Assembly: GCA_009602725.1 (NCBI GenBank)
Contig: WELB01000193.1
Coordinates: forward strand, 253,781-268,403
Length of the DNA: 14,623 nucleotides
Source of the DNA: Spirogloea muscicola
Lineage: Eukaryota; Streptophyta; Zygnematophyceae; Spirogloeales; Spirogloeaceae
Direction: 5' to 3'
Part shown: one piece after another, positions 1-8,900 of the stretch
Position numbering within the stretch: the first letter of the stretch is position 1
How the letters are laid out: the number at the start of each line of letters is the position of its first letter
Notes under the pieces: model-generated
Databases searched by the model: none
What the model was told of the DNA's origin: nothing
What the model saw: only the letters and a program-made list of their open reading frames with translations
Made by a program: the position numbers and the translations under genes

Positions 1-30
1 GGGGGGGGGGGGCGGCGTCTATGGAAAACG

Positions 31-597
31 GGGGGGCTAGCAAAGCCAGCCCAGAAAAGAGTGGACAGTATCCGCTCGGGCCACAAGTAGGAGGAGAGGC
101 AGAGTAGGCCACAAATAGGCCACAACTCGGTGCCGAACAAGCCAGAAGAATGGGGGCTGGAAAGGGCAGCCCAAAGCAAGGATGAACGGAGGACGAGAAG
201 GGGGCCAGGGGCGATCGACACGCCAGGACACGTGATGATGCAGATGGATGCTCGGAAGCCACGAGTGCGCAGCGAACAGCCAATCAGATCAGGCCCCGGG
301 CGGTCGGCACCGCCACCGCCGGCGCCCCCGGCCCCGCGCCGATCTCCATTAGCGACCTTTATGCCGTGACCGTAAATGATGAACGTCTCTAGATGTGCTT
401 CCCCTTGTACTTGGCCACTTGGCCTTTGCTCGTTTCAAATACACGAGAATGCCGGCGCGCTCCCATGTCGTGCCTCAGGGCGTCGGCAGCCAGATCCCGT
501 CGACAGGAAGTAGAATGGCTCGCCCTGGGAGAAGAGGGGCTAGCAAAGCCAGCCCAGAAAAGAATGGACAATGTCCGCAGGCCACAAAACGGTGCCC
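31..597. repeat. Dispersed ~55-bp repeat, copies 1-3
   Basis: Copy 1 (31-140) and copy 2 (535-597) share GGGGCTAGCAAAGCCAGCCC, then AGAAAAGA(A/G)TGGACA, TCCG, GGCCACAA and CGGTGCC. A weaker copy at about 155-215 reads GGCTGGAAAGGGCAGCCC, then GGATGAACGGAGGACGAGAA and GGGGCCAGGGG. Copies 1 and 2 are direct repeats about 500 bp apart. Confidence 0.75.
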
Positions 598-1562
598 TGA
601 AAAACAAAACTACACACCAACAATGATGCAGGAAGTAGGCCCAGCATCATGCCTTTGACTGCTGGGCCGGATGGCCGCCTCCACACCCGGCGCGCCGATC
701 TCGTCGCCGGCGCGCTCGGCGGGAGATGTCGTGCGTCGTGCGTTGTCCCGTCGAGGGTTGATGCCTCTCGGTGCTGACTTGGATGCGGTGGTGGCTGCTC
801 GCGTGGAGAGGGCGAGCACTTTCTTCTCCCAGCGCGAGAAGTGGAGCTGCAAGACAGGTCATCCATCAGCTCGGTGTGAAGAGAGAGACGCGAGCGCGGG
901 ACCTCCCACCCGCTTTGGTCAGCGATGGTGCCAAGTTGTCGCCAAAGTACGTCACGTCGTCGTCACGTTCGAGTACAATTGCCGCCCGATTCCCGTGTGA
1001 TGCGGGGGCCATCACCCAATCGCTGCCCACGTCCCGAAGGACGCGGGGGCGCATCACCCAATAGCTGCCCACGTCCCGCCGGACGCGGGGCGCATCACCC
1101 CGATCGCTGCCCCGTCCCGTCTGACGCGGGTGCACACCCAAACAGTCGCCCCATTGTCGCCGGACGCGGGGTGGCCTAACCCAATCAACTAGCCGTGACG
1201 GCCTGGTCACGGCGTGCAGGCACATTGCCGCCCGTGTCGATTTCTGACACTGGTGAGCAGTGCCTTCTTGTCACCCACACCACACACTGAGGCCCTCAAT
1301 CATAGACCGAGGAAGCTCCAGAAAGCGCGTCGGAAGGTGTGATTTACCTCAACGAGCCGTTGGATAGTCGGCTAGCTAGGCCGTAGTGGGGAATGGTAGG
1401 TAAATCATAGGAGTGCGTCTCTGGTCACACTGGCCTCGAGGCCTGGGGGTCAGATGAGCTGAATAGCTCACCCCATTAGACAATGTATTTCTCCTGACCA
1501 AGCATAAGGGTGTGGAGGACCAGATCCGAGAAGTCTTCTCGGCTCAGTCTCTCCCTCTGGCT
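340..1562. repeat. Diverged repeat block, copy 1
   Basis: Two parts resemble the 5530-5905 block in the same order. Near 345-450, AGCGACCTTTATG and then GTGCTTCCCC, TGTACTTGGCCACTTGGCC match AGCGACCTTCATG, GTGCTTGCCG, TGTACTCGGCCACTTTGGCC at about 5533-5640. Near 1507-1562, AGTCTTCTCGGCTCAGTCTC matches 5878-5897 with one difference. About 1 kb separates the two parts here against about 220 bp in copy 2, so copy 1 probably carries insertions such as the 42-bp minisatellite. No convincing gene is present in 600-975 or 1190-1500. Confidence 0.55.
978..1189. repeat. 42-bp minisatellite, about five units
   Basis: Units start at 978 (diverged), 1024, 1066, 1108 and 1150. The three central units are each exactly 42 bp and begin TGCC(CA)CGTCCCG. 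Each unit has a GC-rich core in which CGTCCC or CCCG faces GGACG or CGGGG, so each could fold as a short hairpin. The outer units are degenerate. No coding role is seen. Confidence 0.9.
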
Positions 1563-1565
1563 TTT

Positions 1566-1630
1566 GCCGCTGTCGCCGCCGCCGCTGCCGCCGTCGCTGC
1601 TGCTGCTGCCGTCACTACTGCCGCCATCGC
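1566..1630. repeat. GCC/GCT trinucleotide microsatellite
   Basis: Imperfect run of GCC, GCT, GTC and ACT triplets (GCCGCCGCCGCTGCCGCC and GCTGCTGCTGCTGCC). It is open in one frame as an alanine-rich string but has no coding context. Confidence 0.85.
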
Positions 1631-1633
1631 CCC

Positions 1634-2330
1634 TGTTATAATACGAGCGTAGTGCACGCGTCCAGTGTCACGCCAGGAGGGCGTGGCAAAGGTGTTCACG
1701 CAATAGCCGCTAGAGAGCCACACCCCGGGAAGCTTCCGTCACTGGCACGTAAGACCGGACCACACTCGTTAAGCTACAAAGCATTGTGACCTTATGTGTT
1801 GGTGAGAGCAATTGACAAGCATAGCCTTAGCGTTGCTCTGAGGTGTTGCATACATCCAGCATCCTCTGTTCCTTGCAAGAGTTCATACCGCATCTTTGCT
1901 TGAACATTCAATTCTACGACCCAAGGCTTGGAGCCTGTTCGAAGTGGATAGGACTGGGCTTGGCCCCCGTTCGGTTCTAACTTACTACATACAAAAACCG
2001 GTTACGGATACTTGGGTGTCAGACCGTTAAGACACGGAGACCTATCAACCGTGTGCTTCTGAACCTGCATTGAGTGCTGACTGCACATCTTGTTGCTCGC
2101 ACAACTTTTACTGTGAGACATCAAATCCGCCAGCTGTGCTCTAATATCAGATAATTGCAACTGCCATTCCTTCTGTGCTGTTCTATAGTATTTTCTGCAA
2201 AGCCTATCATCGAAATATCGCCAAGTTTCCTTTTCCACTTGTTGGTTTGACTCTGTCGATCACGTGTTGAATGATTTGTTGACTACTTCCGTGCTAATCC
2301 AGCTTATCGACGTCATATGGCAGCCGACAT
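1634..2330. other. Stretch without a recognisable gene
   Basis: Less GC-rich than its surroundings. The only ORF of note (78 codons, minus, 2238-2002, WRYFDDRLCRKYYRTAQKEW) matches nothing I recognise. No tRNA or promoter was seen. Confidence 0.5.
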
Positions 2331-2349
2331 CATATGGCACGACAGGGAC

Positions 2350-2740
2350 CACGGCTCATTGCTGACGTGGTTACGACTGACTGCTCTGATTCCAGGAGCA
2401 CCAAACGCTCGTTGGAGGAGGCGGGCTACGCAGTCCTCCAAGCGGCGGGTGTCAAGGAACGGAATACTCGGATCACTCAGTGGGAGACGAGTTTGTCCCA
2501 CCTGCCGTCGACGTCCACGGAGCTTTTGGGACGAAAAGGCTTGACCTTCTTCACCGCCTTGCGCGGCGTGCAGTGGCCAGCCGCCACGGGCAGCAGAGCA
2601 AGCAGCCTGGCTTCAATGTCGCCGGGTCCCTCGCTCAAGTCTTCCAGATGCGCTTGGCCATTTCTTTGCAGCGGTCCCTTGCCTTTGCGGTCCACTTCGT
2701 GCAGGCCGCGCTTTGGCTGCGGCCTCCGGCTTCCGTCAGG
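2350..2740 (+). pseudogene. Non-LTR retrotransposon 3'-end relic A
   Basis: One frame reads PRLIADVVTT and SLEEAGYAVLQAAGVKERNT. A shift near 2470 moves it to a second frame, GDEFVPPAVDVHGAFGTKRL, DLLHRLARRAVASRH, AGSLAQVFQMRLAISLQRSL. This order (a DVV strand, a FxPxAVExxG block, then the WxxRLSxALQRA-type end) is typical of the extreme C-terminus of LINE polyproteins in algae and fungi, as I recall those families. The upstream RT domain is missing and the frame is broken, so this is a dead 5'-truncated copy. It is not a host gene. Confidence 0.6.
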
Positions 2741-2779
2741 GCGACGTCTATCCGCCTGCTAGCTATTCTGATTTGCATC

Positions 2780-4340
2780 TACTGATTTGCAACTACTAAC
2801 TCGAGGTTAATGAGAGTCCCCTTGCTGCCGTCTTTGCACTTATTCCCTTGCTTTCTGCTCCATCCGGCTCCTTCAGACTTTGTCCACTCCTCTGGGCTGG
2901 CATCTCACAGCCACCAGTCAACCTGGCCGCGCTTTCTTCCGGAAGTAGGCGACAAAAATAGCCTCCTAACTGCGGAAGCGTGAAGGCTCGGTAAAGCCGA
3001 GGCTCACTGCGAGCGTTTGGGCAGCGCTTGGGTTCGCGGCGGGGAGCAGCGTGGGGCAGGAGAGACAGAGCCTGGGTGTGGAAGAACAAGGACGCTTCCG
3101 GGAGAGGGCGGTCGCTGTGAGAGGCCAGCCCAGAACGAGAATGCACCAAGATCGAAGGGGCCAGGGAAAGCGCCGAAGCACACTGGCAATCAAGTAGCTA
3201 CGAAATACTCTGTAACCCCTGTTGGAGCAGCCGCAGGTCGGAGAAACCGGTGTCCGGGTAGCGGGTCTCCTGGGCAGGGATTGCTTCGCAGAGGCCGCTC
3301 GCCCCGGCTTGGGCCGGTCGCCGCGAGACTCCAAGCGCTGCCTGCTAGGCCAGGTTTGGCCCCCGGCTACGCTGGTTGTCTGGGCTGGTTGGCCGGCTTC
3401 GTTCGCCGATCACCCGACCCAGTGGCCGACTCGACCCTCCAGCCGTCCGTTCCACGATTGCCCTGCCACCGCTTTCTGTACCGCCCATCTTCACGGTCTT
3501 GTGGGTGGTTGAAATGCCTTCAGATGGGCTTCCCTCGTTGCGCTTCTTACGGTCTTCTGGCGGGTGGCGTCGTGCGTGGGCTTTTGCCCTTGTTGTCGCG
3601 CCGTTGGTGTCATAGTCCGCATTTGATGAGCGGTCGCCTCGATAGAGAAAGAGAGAGAGTGATGGAGAGTGGGAGTGGTCCCCCCATTTTTCGGCTCGAA
3701 TCACACCCGAAACTGTATGATTCAGCCGCAGGGATCCACGTGTCAAGCCAGGTCAGCTGTCCTAGTCAGATCGACACAAGTAGGCCTTCGACGTGAAAAA
3801 GCTCGACAGTCCCCCTCGGCACACCAGCTCACGTGGTGGTTACTTTGCGTGAACGACTGCAGACACCTGGACCCCTACCTTCCCTTCCTCTCCTTGGGGA
3901 AACGCAGCTGGCGCTGGCAATCTCACCCGCTGCATCGGCCAACGGACATGCTACCTGCAGCGGAAAGTGGCCCCGATAGGCATGATGGGCGAGCTTTACA
4001 AGGAGTACGACAATTCCCTTTCCAGACGCTGGCTTCCTTTTTACACAATCCTCATCTTTTCCCTCAGCTTCATCTTCCCTCCAGGCTTCCCTTTCCACTC
4101 GCATGGGCGGCCTTGGCGCGCCGGTCGTTGGATTAGACGAAGCAAGCACCCTTCCTGAGGTACTGGCACCAATTTGCCTCCCTGCTTCCCATGCGCTTCT
4201 CTTGCCTTGCCGACCCCGTAAGCAGCGTGGAGGAAGGCTCCTTCACTTCTCAAGTGCATCTAAGGAGCATCCGCAACTCAGCCACTCGGCCCCTTTCCCT
4301 CCCCTACAATCCCTCCTCAATCCTCTCTCCTTCCTTGCCC
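2780..4340. other. Stretch without a recognisable gene
   Basis: Contains the dispersed repeat at 3114, a short GA-rich run near 3645-3660 and pyrimidine-rich sequence around 4015-4110. A 259-codon open frame (3017-3796, plus) is Arg/Gly/Pro/Ser-rich, runs through the dispersed repeat and shows no domain, so I do not call it a gene. The right end may be decayed upstream sequence of relic B. Confidence 0.5.
3114..3170. repeat. Dispersed ~55-bp repeat, copy 4
   Basis: GCTGTGAGAGGCCAGCCC followed by AGAACGAGAATGCACCAAGA and TCGAAGGGGCCAG. It is nearly the same as the copy at 13774 in the EXO70 intron, and shares the GCCAGCCCAGAA core with the copies at 31 and 535. Confidence 0.7.
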
Positions 4341-5160
4341 AAGTTTCCAACAGAAGCGGCACAAGCCAGACTTCTTGCGGCAGTTGCAGATGAGCGTTGG
4401 AGGAGGTTGAGGAGGCTGCCCGAAATGTAAGACGATCTGAGGAGCCTGGCAAGACTCACATCTCTCGCCAGACCTGGTGCTACCGACTAGGTCACTTCAC
4501 ACGCCATTTCCAACTTCAGCATCAGCCCCCCGTGGCCTTTCATACGCTGCTTCAACTCTTCCTCGGCCTCCTACCCAACCGTCTGATTATAGTGCGCCAG
4601 TGCGACTGTCGCTTTCGTGCAGTGGGTGGTGAGCTCGCTAAACACATGCTGCGATGCCCCACTGGACCGACAGTGGTGAGTACTTACAACCTTCTCCGGT
4701 ATGCCCTGGCGGGCTTGATGCGTAACGTCGATTACTGTGCGGTCGTGGAAGTAAGCAACCTCATGCCCATCACCACAGATGCCTAAGGACGTCATCATCG
4801 CCGCAACCCAGACATTGTGGGCGTGCAACCTGGTGGAGGACCACGGGCCTTGGTCGATGTCGTCATTAAGGAGGCATACAAAAGTCCAGCATCGACCCAC
4901 ATTGCTGGCCACGCAGTGGGCAGCGCAGAGCAGAACAAGCTGGAGCACTACATCGACTAACCCCCCCTGCAATAGGCTCCTGCCAGCTGCCCGCGAACAG
5001 GGTGCAGCACTTCTAGGAGGCTCCGGGTGCCTTTGGGTCTTGTGTCCTGCTACCGCATGCGTTTATCTATGCCCCTACAGCGATACCAAGCGCTTGCTTT
5101 GCATCGCCAAGCCGATCGCGCCCTTGCAGCAGCCTCTGGCTTGCGCAGCGGGGTTGTTCT
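4341..5160 (+). pseudogene. Non-LTR retrotransposon relic B with knuckle and endonuclease-like motifs
   Basis: Fragments in several frames follow LINE C-terminal order: AQARLLAAVADERWRRLRRL; then DLRSLARLTSLARPGATD; then PPVAFHTLLQLFLGLLPN. A zinc knuckle follows at 4601-4657 (C-x-C-x11-H-x3-C). Next come YNLLRYALAGLMRN, RNPDIVGVQPGGGPRALVDV (PD then DV) and AEQNKLEHYID-stop. After a gap, YRMRLSMPLQRYQALALHRQ lies near 5050-5110. A CCHC-like knuckle followed by PD...D fits the restriction-like endonuclease of R2-type elements; that class call is inference. Several frameshifts and stops show it is inactive. Confidence 0.68.
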
Positions 5161-5413
5161 TCCTCCCCTCAGCTCATCTGACTTCCTACTGCTGACAAGG
5201 GGGTACTAAGAGCGCCCTGTCTGCCTAGCCTGTGGCTCCGCCATAAACACCTGTATGCCTGTGGCTGGCTTTCACGGCCGCTCTTTCATTACCAGCAGCA
5301 TTCTTCAGCTGCAGTCGACATCGTTGGCTGTATAGGTCCTCGACTCCACACTCTCCTCTCTCCTGTGCTTCAGACCGAGATGTGCCAGCTGCATATATGT
5401 CGTTCTTGCGCCG

Positions 5414-5500
5414 TTGAGTAGTGTCAGCCTGTTGCAGCGTGCTCAGGCTCATGCTTTGCATCAGAAAGCTGGGGGAGCTCTGGTTGGTGGCAGAAGGGCT
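5414..5500 (+). pseudogene. Retrotransposon 3'-end relic C (short)
   Basis: The frame SSVSLLQRAQAHALHQKAGG resembles the last coding block of relic B (SMPLQRYQALALHRQADRAL) and of relic A (AISLQRSLAFAVH). It looks like a third, strongly truncated copy inserted about 350 bp after relic B. It is directly followed by the block duplicated at 340-1562. Confidence 0.45.
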
Positions 5501-5529
5501 TGGAATTTGCCATCTGGAACTCAGGCATC

Positions 5530-5905
5530 AATCAGCGACCTTCATGTGCTGACAGTGGTTACTGAGCGGGTCAACCTGCAGTGGGTAATCTACGTCATCA
5601 GGTGTGCTTGCCGATGTACTCGGCCACTTTGGCCTTCCATTATCTCAATACACGCAAGTTTCCTTTGGTGTCGTCGGGACACCGCGCTGCGCGCAAGCTG
5701 GTGCAGGAGCTCGAGCTACCGAGCGCAGAACGCCCCGTGGGCGTCAATGGCAAGGGGGAAGACCTCGTCCTCCCACGAATGGTCAGCATACTTCGCTCCT
5801 TGCTCGAGCGGCACCGGCCACTGCACGCCCTGCCTTGGAGGCAGATACTGTGGGGTGTGAAGGGCCGGGGCCAAGCAGTCTTCTCGGCCCAGTCTCTCGC
5901 TNGGC
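5530..5905. repeat. Diverged repeat block, copy 2, overlapping the first MEI1-like acceptor
   Basis: Partner of the block at 340-1562. Its right end (5853-5905) includes the proposed acceptor and first codons of the 5893 exon, and about 26 of 33 bases at 5865-5897 are shared with copy 1. The frame MYSATLAFHYLNTRKFPLVS and onward stays open for over 300 nt here, but I recognise no product. Confidence 0.5.
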
Positions 5906-8900
5906 GCGGCGGCGGGACGCGCCACGTGGAGCACAATGCCGCCGTGACGCACGTCGTCGTCGGCAAGATCCTGGAGCGGTGGGCGTCCGAGCCGTCCGCT
6001 CCTTGGCCTGCGCTTGGCGCCGCTGCCGGCGCAGCGGCGTGAACGAGAGGGTCTGAGAAATTCCGAGATGTGAGGCTGAGGATCGAGTCTGAGGAAGTCT
6101 GAGGAGTGAGTCTGAGGAATAAGTCTGAGGCATGAGTCTGAGGAATGAGTCTGGGGAATGAGACTGAGGTATGAGACCAAGGAACAGGTCTGAGGAAGTC
6201 TGAGGAATGAGTCCGAGTAATGAGTCTGAGTAATGAATTTGAGTTTGAGGATTGAGTCGGAGGAATGAGTCTGAGGAAGTCTGAGGAATGAGTCTGAGGA
6301 ATGAGTCTGAGGAAGTCTGAGAAATGAGTCTTAGGGTTGAGTCTGAGGAAGTCTGAGGATCGAGTCTGAGGAATGAGTCTAAGGAAGTCTGAGTATCGAG
6401 TCTGAGGAATGAGTCTGAGGCGGCGGCGGCGGCGGCGGCGGCGGGCGTGGTGGCGGCGGCAGGGAGGCCAAGCAGGTGAAGGCCATCATGGCCGGCGGCG
6501 GCGCGGCGGTCGTCTGGTCCTCCTGGCTGCGCGAGTGCGACGAGAGCTGCGCGAGATTGCCCGTCGAGGCCCGCCACCGCGTCCCGGAGATCGTGGCCGG
6601 CGGTCGCTCGCTGTGGAGCGACGGCGGCGGCAGCAACGGCAACGACTGCACGGCGGTTGTGCTGGTCAAGGAGAGCTCCCGCTCCGCGTCCGGCAGTGGG
6701 AGAGCCGGCGACAGCGGCGCCGGCGCGGGGTCCCCACCGCGGCCACTGGCGATGGAGGGGGATGTCTCCAACACCGTCTTCGCCGGCCGCACCTTCGCCT
6801 TCTCCCGCACGTTCCCTCCCGAGCAGGCAAGCCAGTGCCCACGGGCGCTGCCGCCGCTGCCGCCGCTGCAGCCGCTGATGCCGCTTGCGGAGGCTGAGGC
6901 CCTGGCTCGGTGGTGGAGGCGGCGCAGAAGGCGGAGGTGAAGGCGCAGGTCCTGCAGGGCTCAGGCACAATACACAGCAAGCGCTGCGCCAACGCGGCAC
7001 CCGACTTCCTCATCTGCCCTCACGGGCAGCCGCCACCGGCCGACGCCGCTGGCCCACTATGCGTCTCCCTCCACTGGGTCCGCTTCTGCGTCAAGGCACG
7101 GCTGGCACCCCTACCCTTGGCCTCGGCATCTGCTGTTGACTTTGTCAGACAGCTTATGTATAAGTCTGAGTGTAAACGATTCTTAGCAGATCATTAGCCC
7201 CGCGCTGCTGGCTGCAGGAGGAATGGCTGCACGACGCCGGCGCCCACGTCCTCTACCGGCCAGCGCATCGGCTGGGCCCACTGCCGGGTCTGGGCGGCGC
7301 TGCCAAGCTCTGCTTCTCGCAGTACGGCGCAGCGGAGCTCTCCCGCGCCAAGTTCCTGTGCAAGGACGTGCTGCAAGCCAAGTGGACTGAGAAGCTGTCG
7401 CGCCAGGTCACGCACCTCGTCGTGCCGACGCGCTCCGGGGAGAAGTACCTCACCGCACTCAAGTGGGGCCTCAAGATTGCCACGATTGAGTGGCTCTACG
7501 CCTGCACTCGCGAGGTTTCGACGGTGCCCCTGCCCTCGATAACCTCTGGCCCCCCAGCATTTGCCATCTTGTCCTCTCTCCGCCCCTATTATCAGTTGTC
7601 GTAGTGCAACCAGCGCTTCTCCCCCTCCTCATCCCCTCCCCCCACCGCTCACCCCCCACCCATTAACTCCTTGAACGGTCTGCCACTAATAACCAAAACA
7701 ATTTGCTGTGAATCAGGTTAGGGTTGATGTATATGTCCTGCTGCTTGCTTAAAGTGGTAAGTATGACAACTGAAGTGGTAAGTATGACAGCTGAGAGAAA
7801 AGATTTATATAACAAAGACCTTGCACTCTGATTGTGCTGCACACAGAACAAGCTACTCCTGCTGGACGGCTTCCAGCCCCGCGAGCTGCTTCCCGACGAG
7901 CGTGAAGGCCGGATGCTGGCGCTCACGCAGAACCCAACACAGGCGGCGCGCCTCGCTGCAGGCCGTGCTGGCGACCTCGGCTCACAGTGGGAACCCGAGT
8001 CCACACTGGACCCCGCCGCTGGTTTGCCACTGGCCACTCTTGCCAACGTGCTCGGCGCGCACTTCTTGGGCGCCAATCTGCAGCAGCACTGTTATCAAGT
8101 TCCAGTTTTGCTGGCTAAGAGCGGGTCTGGGTCAGCGAAGGTCAAGCTTGGGGTTCGTCTATGATCAGGGTCATGACTGCAGACATAGGGGCTCAGGGGT
8201 CTAAGAGGCCTAAACCCTTAACCCTTAACCCTTTATTCTTAACCATCAATTGTGAACACGGTAGAGCTCGTTGCATCAAGCGAAGTGAAGCCCTGAGGTT
8301 TACCCGTGTGGCTGTGGCAGGACCAGGTGTCACGGCGCTGGACCGAAGGCGGCCGGCTGGAGCTGCTGGCGGCAGCACCGCCAGGAGCAACAGCGGCAGC
8401 CGCCGGGCTGCCGGTATGGGGGTCGGAGATGCGTGGGAGGCAGCGGCGCAGCCGTGGTCTCAGATTGGGAGCAGCCGCACCACTGGCGGCGGCGGCGGCA
8501 GCCAAGGCAGCGGACGCCAGCCGGCAGCGCAATCGGCAGCATCGAGCTTGGTGCCGTCGCTACAGCAGCCCTCTGGGGAGCAGTCGCAGCAGCGGCACCA
8601 GCGGCGGCAGCGGCGCCAGGTGCTGCTGGAGTCCAGTGACACGCCGGCAAGCCCGTCACCACCGACGGCGCAGGCAGCAGCGACAGGCGCAGCTTTGGAT
8701 AGGGAGGCTGCCGCCATCCTCCCGCTGGCGGACGCCAGCAACAAGGTGGCAGGCGGAGCCAGGCGAGGCGCGAGCCCTCGGCTGCAGCCTCCGGCCAAGG
8801 CAGCGGTCAGCGCCGCGGAGCTCGCTGCCACGCCGAGACGAGATCGGCGCTCGCGTGAGGCCGATGAAGCAGCAACAATTGCGGGTTTCAGCGCTGTGCA

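Larger units (their letters stand above)
5893..6826 (+). other. MEI1: MEI1-like exons: BRCT region I and start of BRCT region II
   Basis: The first traced exon, 5893-5978, reads SLAXRGGGTRHV and VTHVVVGKILE. X is the ambiguous base at 5902 (codon NGG, probably Arg). The donor CG|GTGGGC at 5979 and the acceptor CAG|G at 6462 join to give EREAKQVKAIMAGG and VVWSSWLREC, the glycine pair and signature tryptophan of a BRCT domain. Spacing across the junction matches my recollection of the Arabidopsis homologue residue for residue. Exon 6463-6826 then has a low-complexity Gly/Ser spacer and begins the next BRCT at NTVFAGRTFAFSRTFPPEQ. The 5893 acceptor (TTCTCGGCCCAG) is plausible but less certain than the others. 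Confidence 0.8.

Noticed and set aside
1448-1476. Short stem TGAGCT-GAAT-AGCTCA as a terminator or RNA element
   Set aside because: Only six base pairs, no U tract and no adjacent gene; not distinguishable from chance.
2002-2238. 78-codon minus-strand ORF beginning MEKETWRYFDDRL
   Set aside because: The composition is protein-like, but there is no homology I recognise, no splice partners and no promoter context.
3017-3796. 259-codon plus-strand ORF
   Set aside because: Arg/Gly/Pro/Ser-rich, crosses a dispersed repeat, no recognisable motif, and overlapping frames are equally open; most likely chance in GC-rich DNA.
5581-5890. Open frame MYSATLAFHYLNTRK... as the exon preceding the RRGGGTR block
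   Set aside because: It does not resemble the BRCT strand expected upstream in MEI1, and it lies in a block repeated near the left end.
5783-7000. 405-codon minus-strand ORF as a gene
   Set aside because: It is antisense to well-supported BRCT exons, includes the minisatellite and triplet tracts, and shows no domain; reported as a curiosity only.
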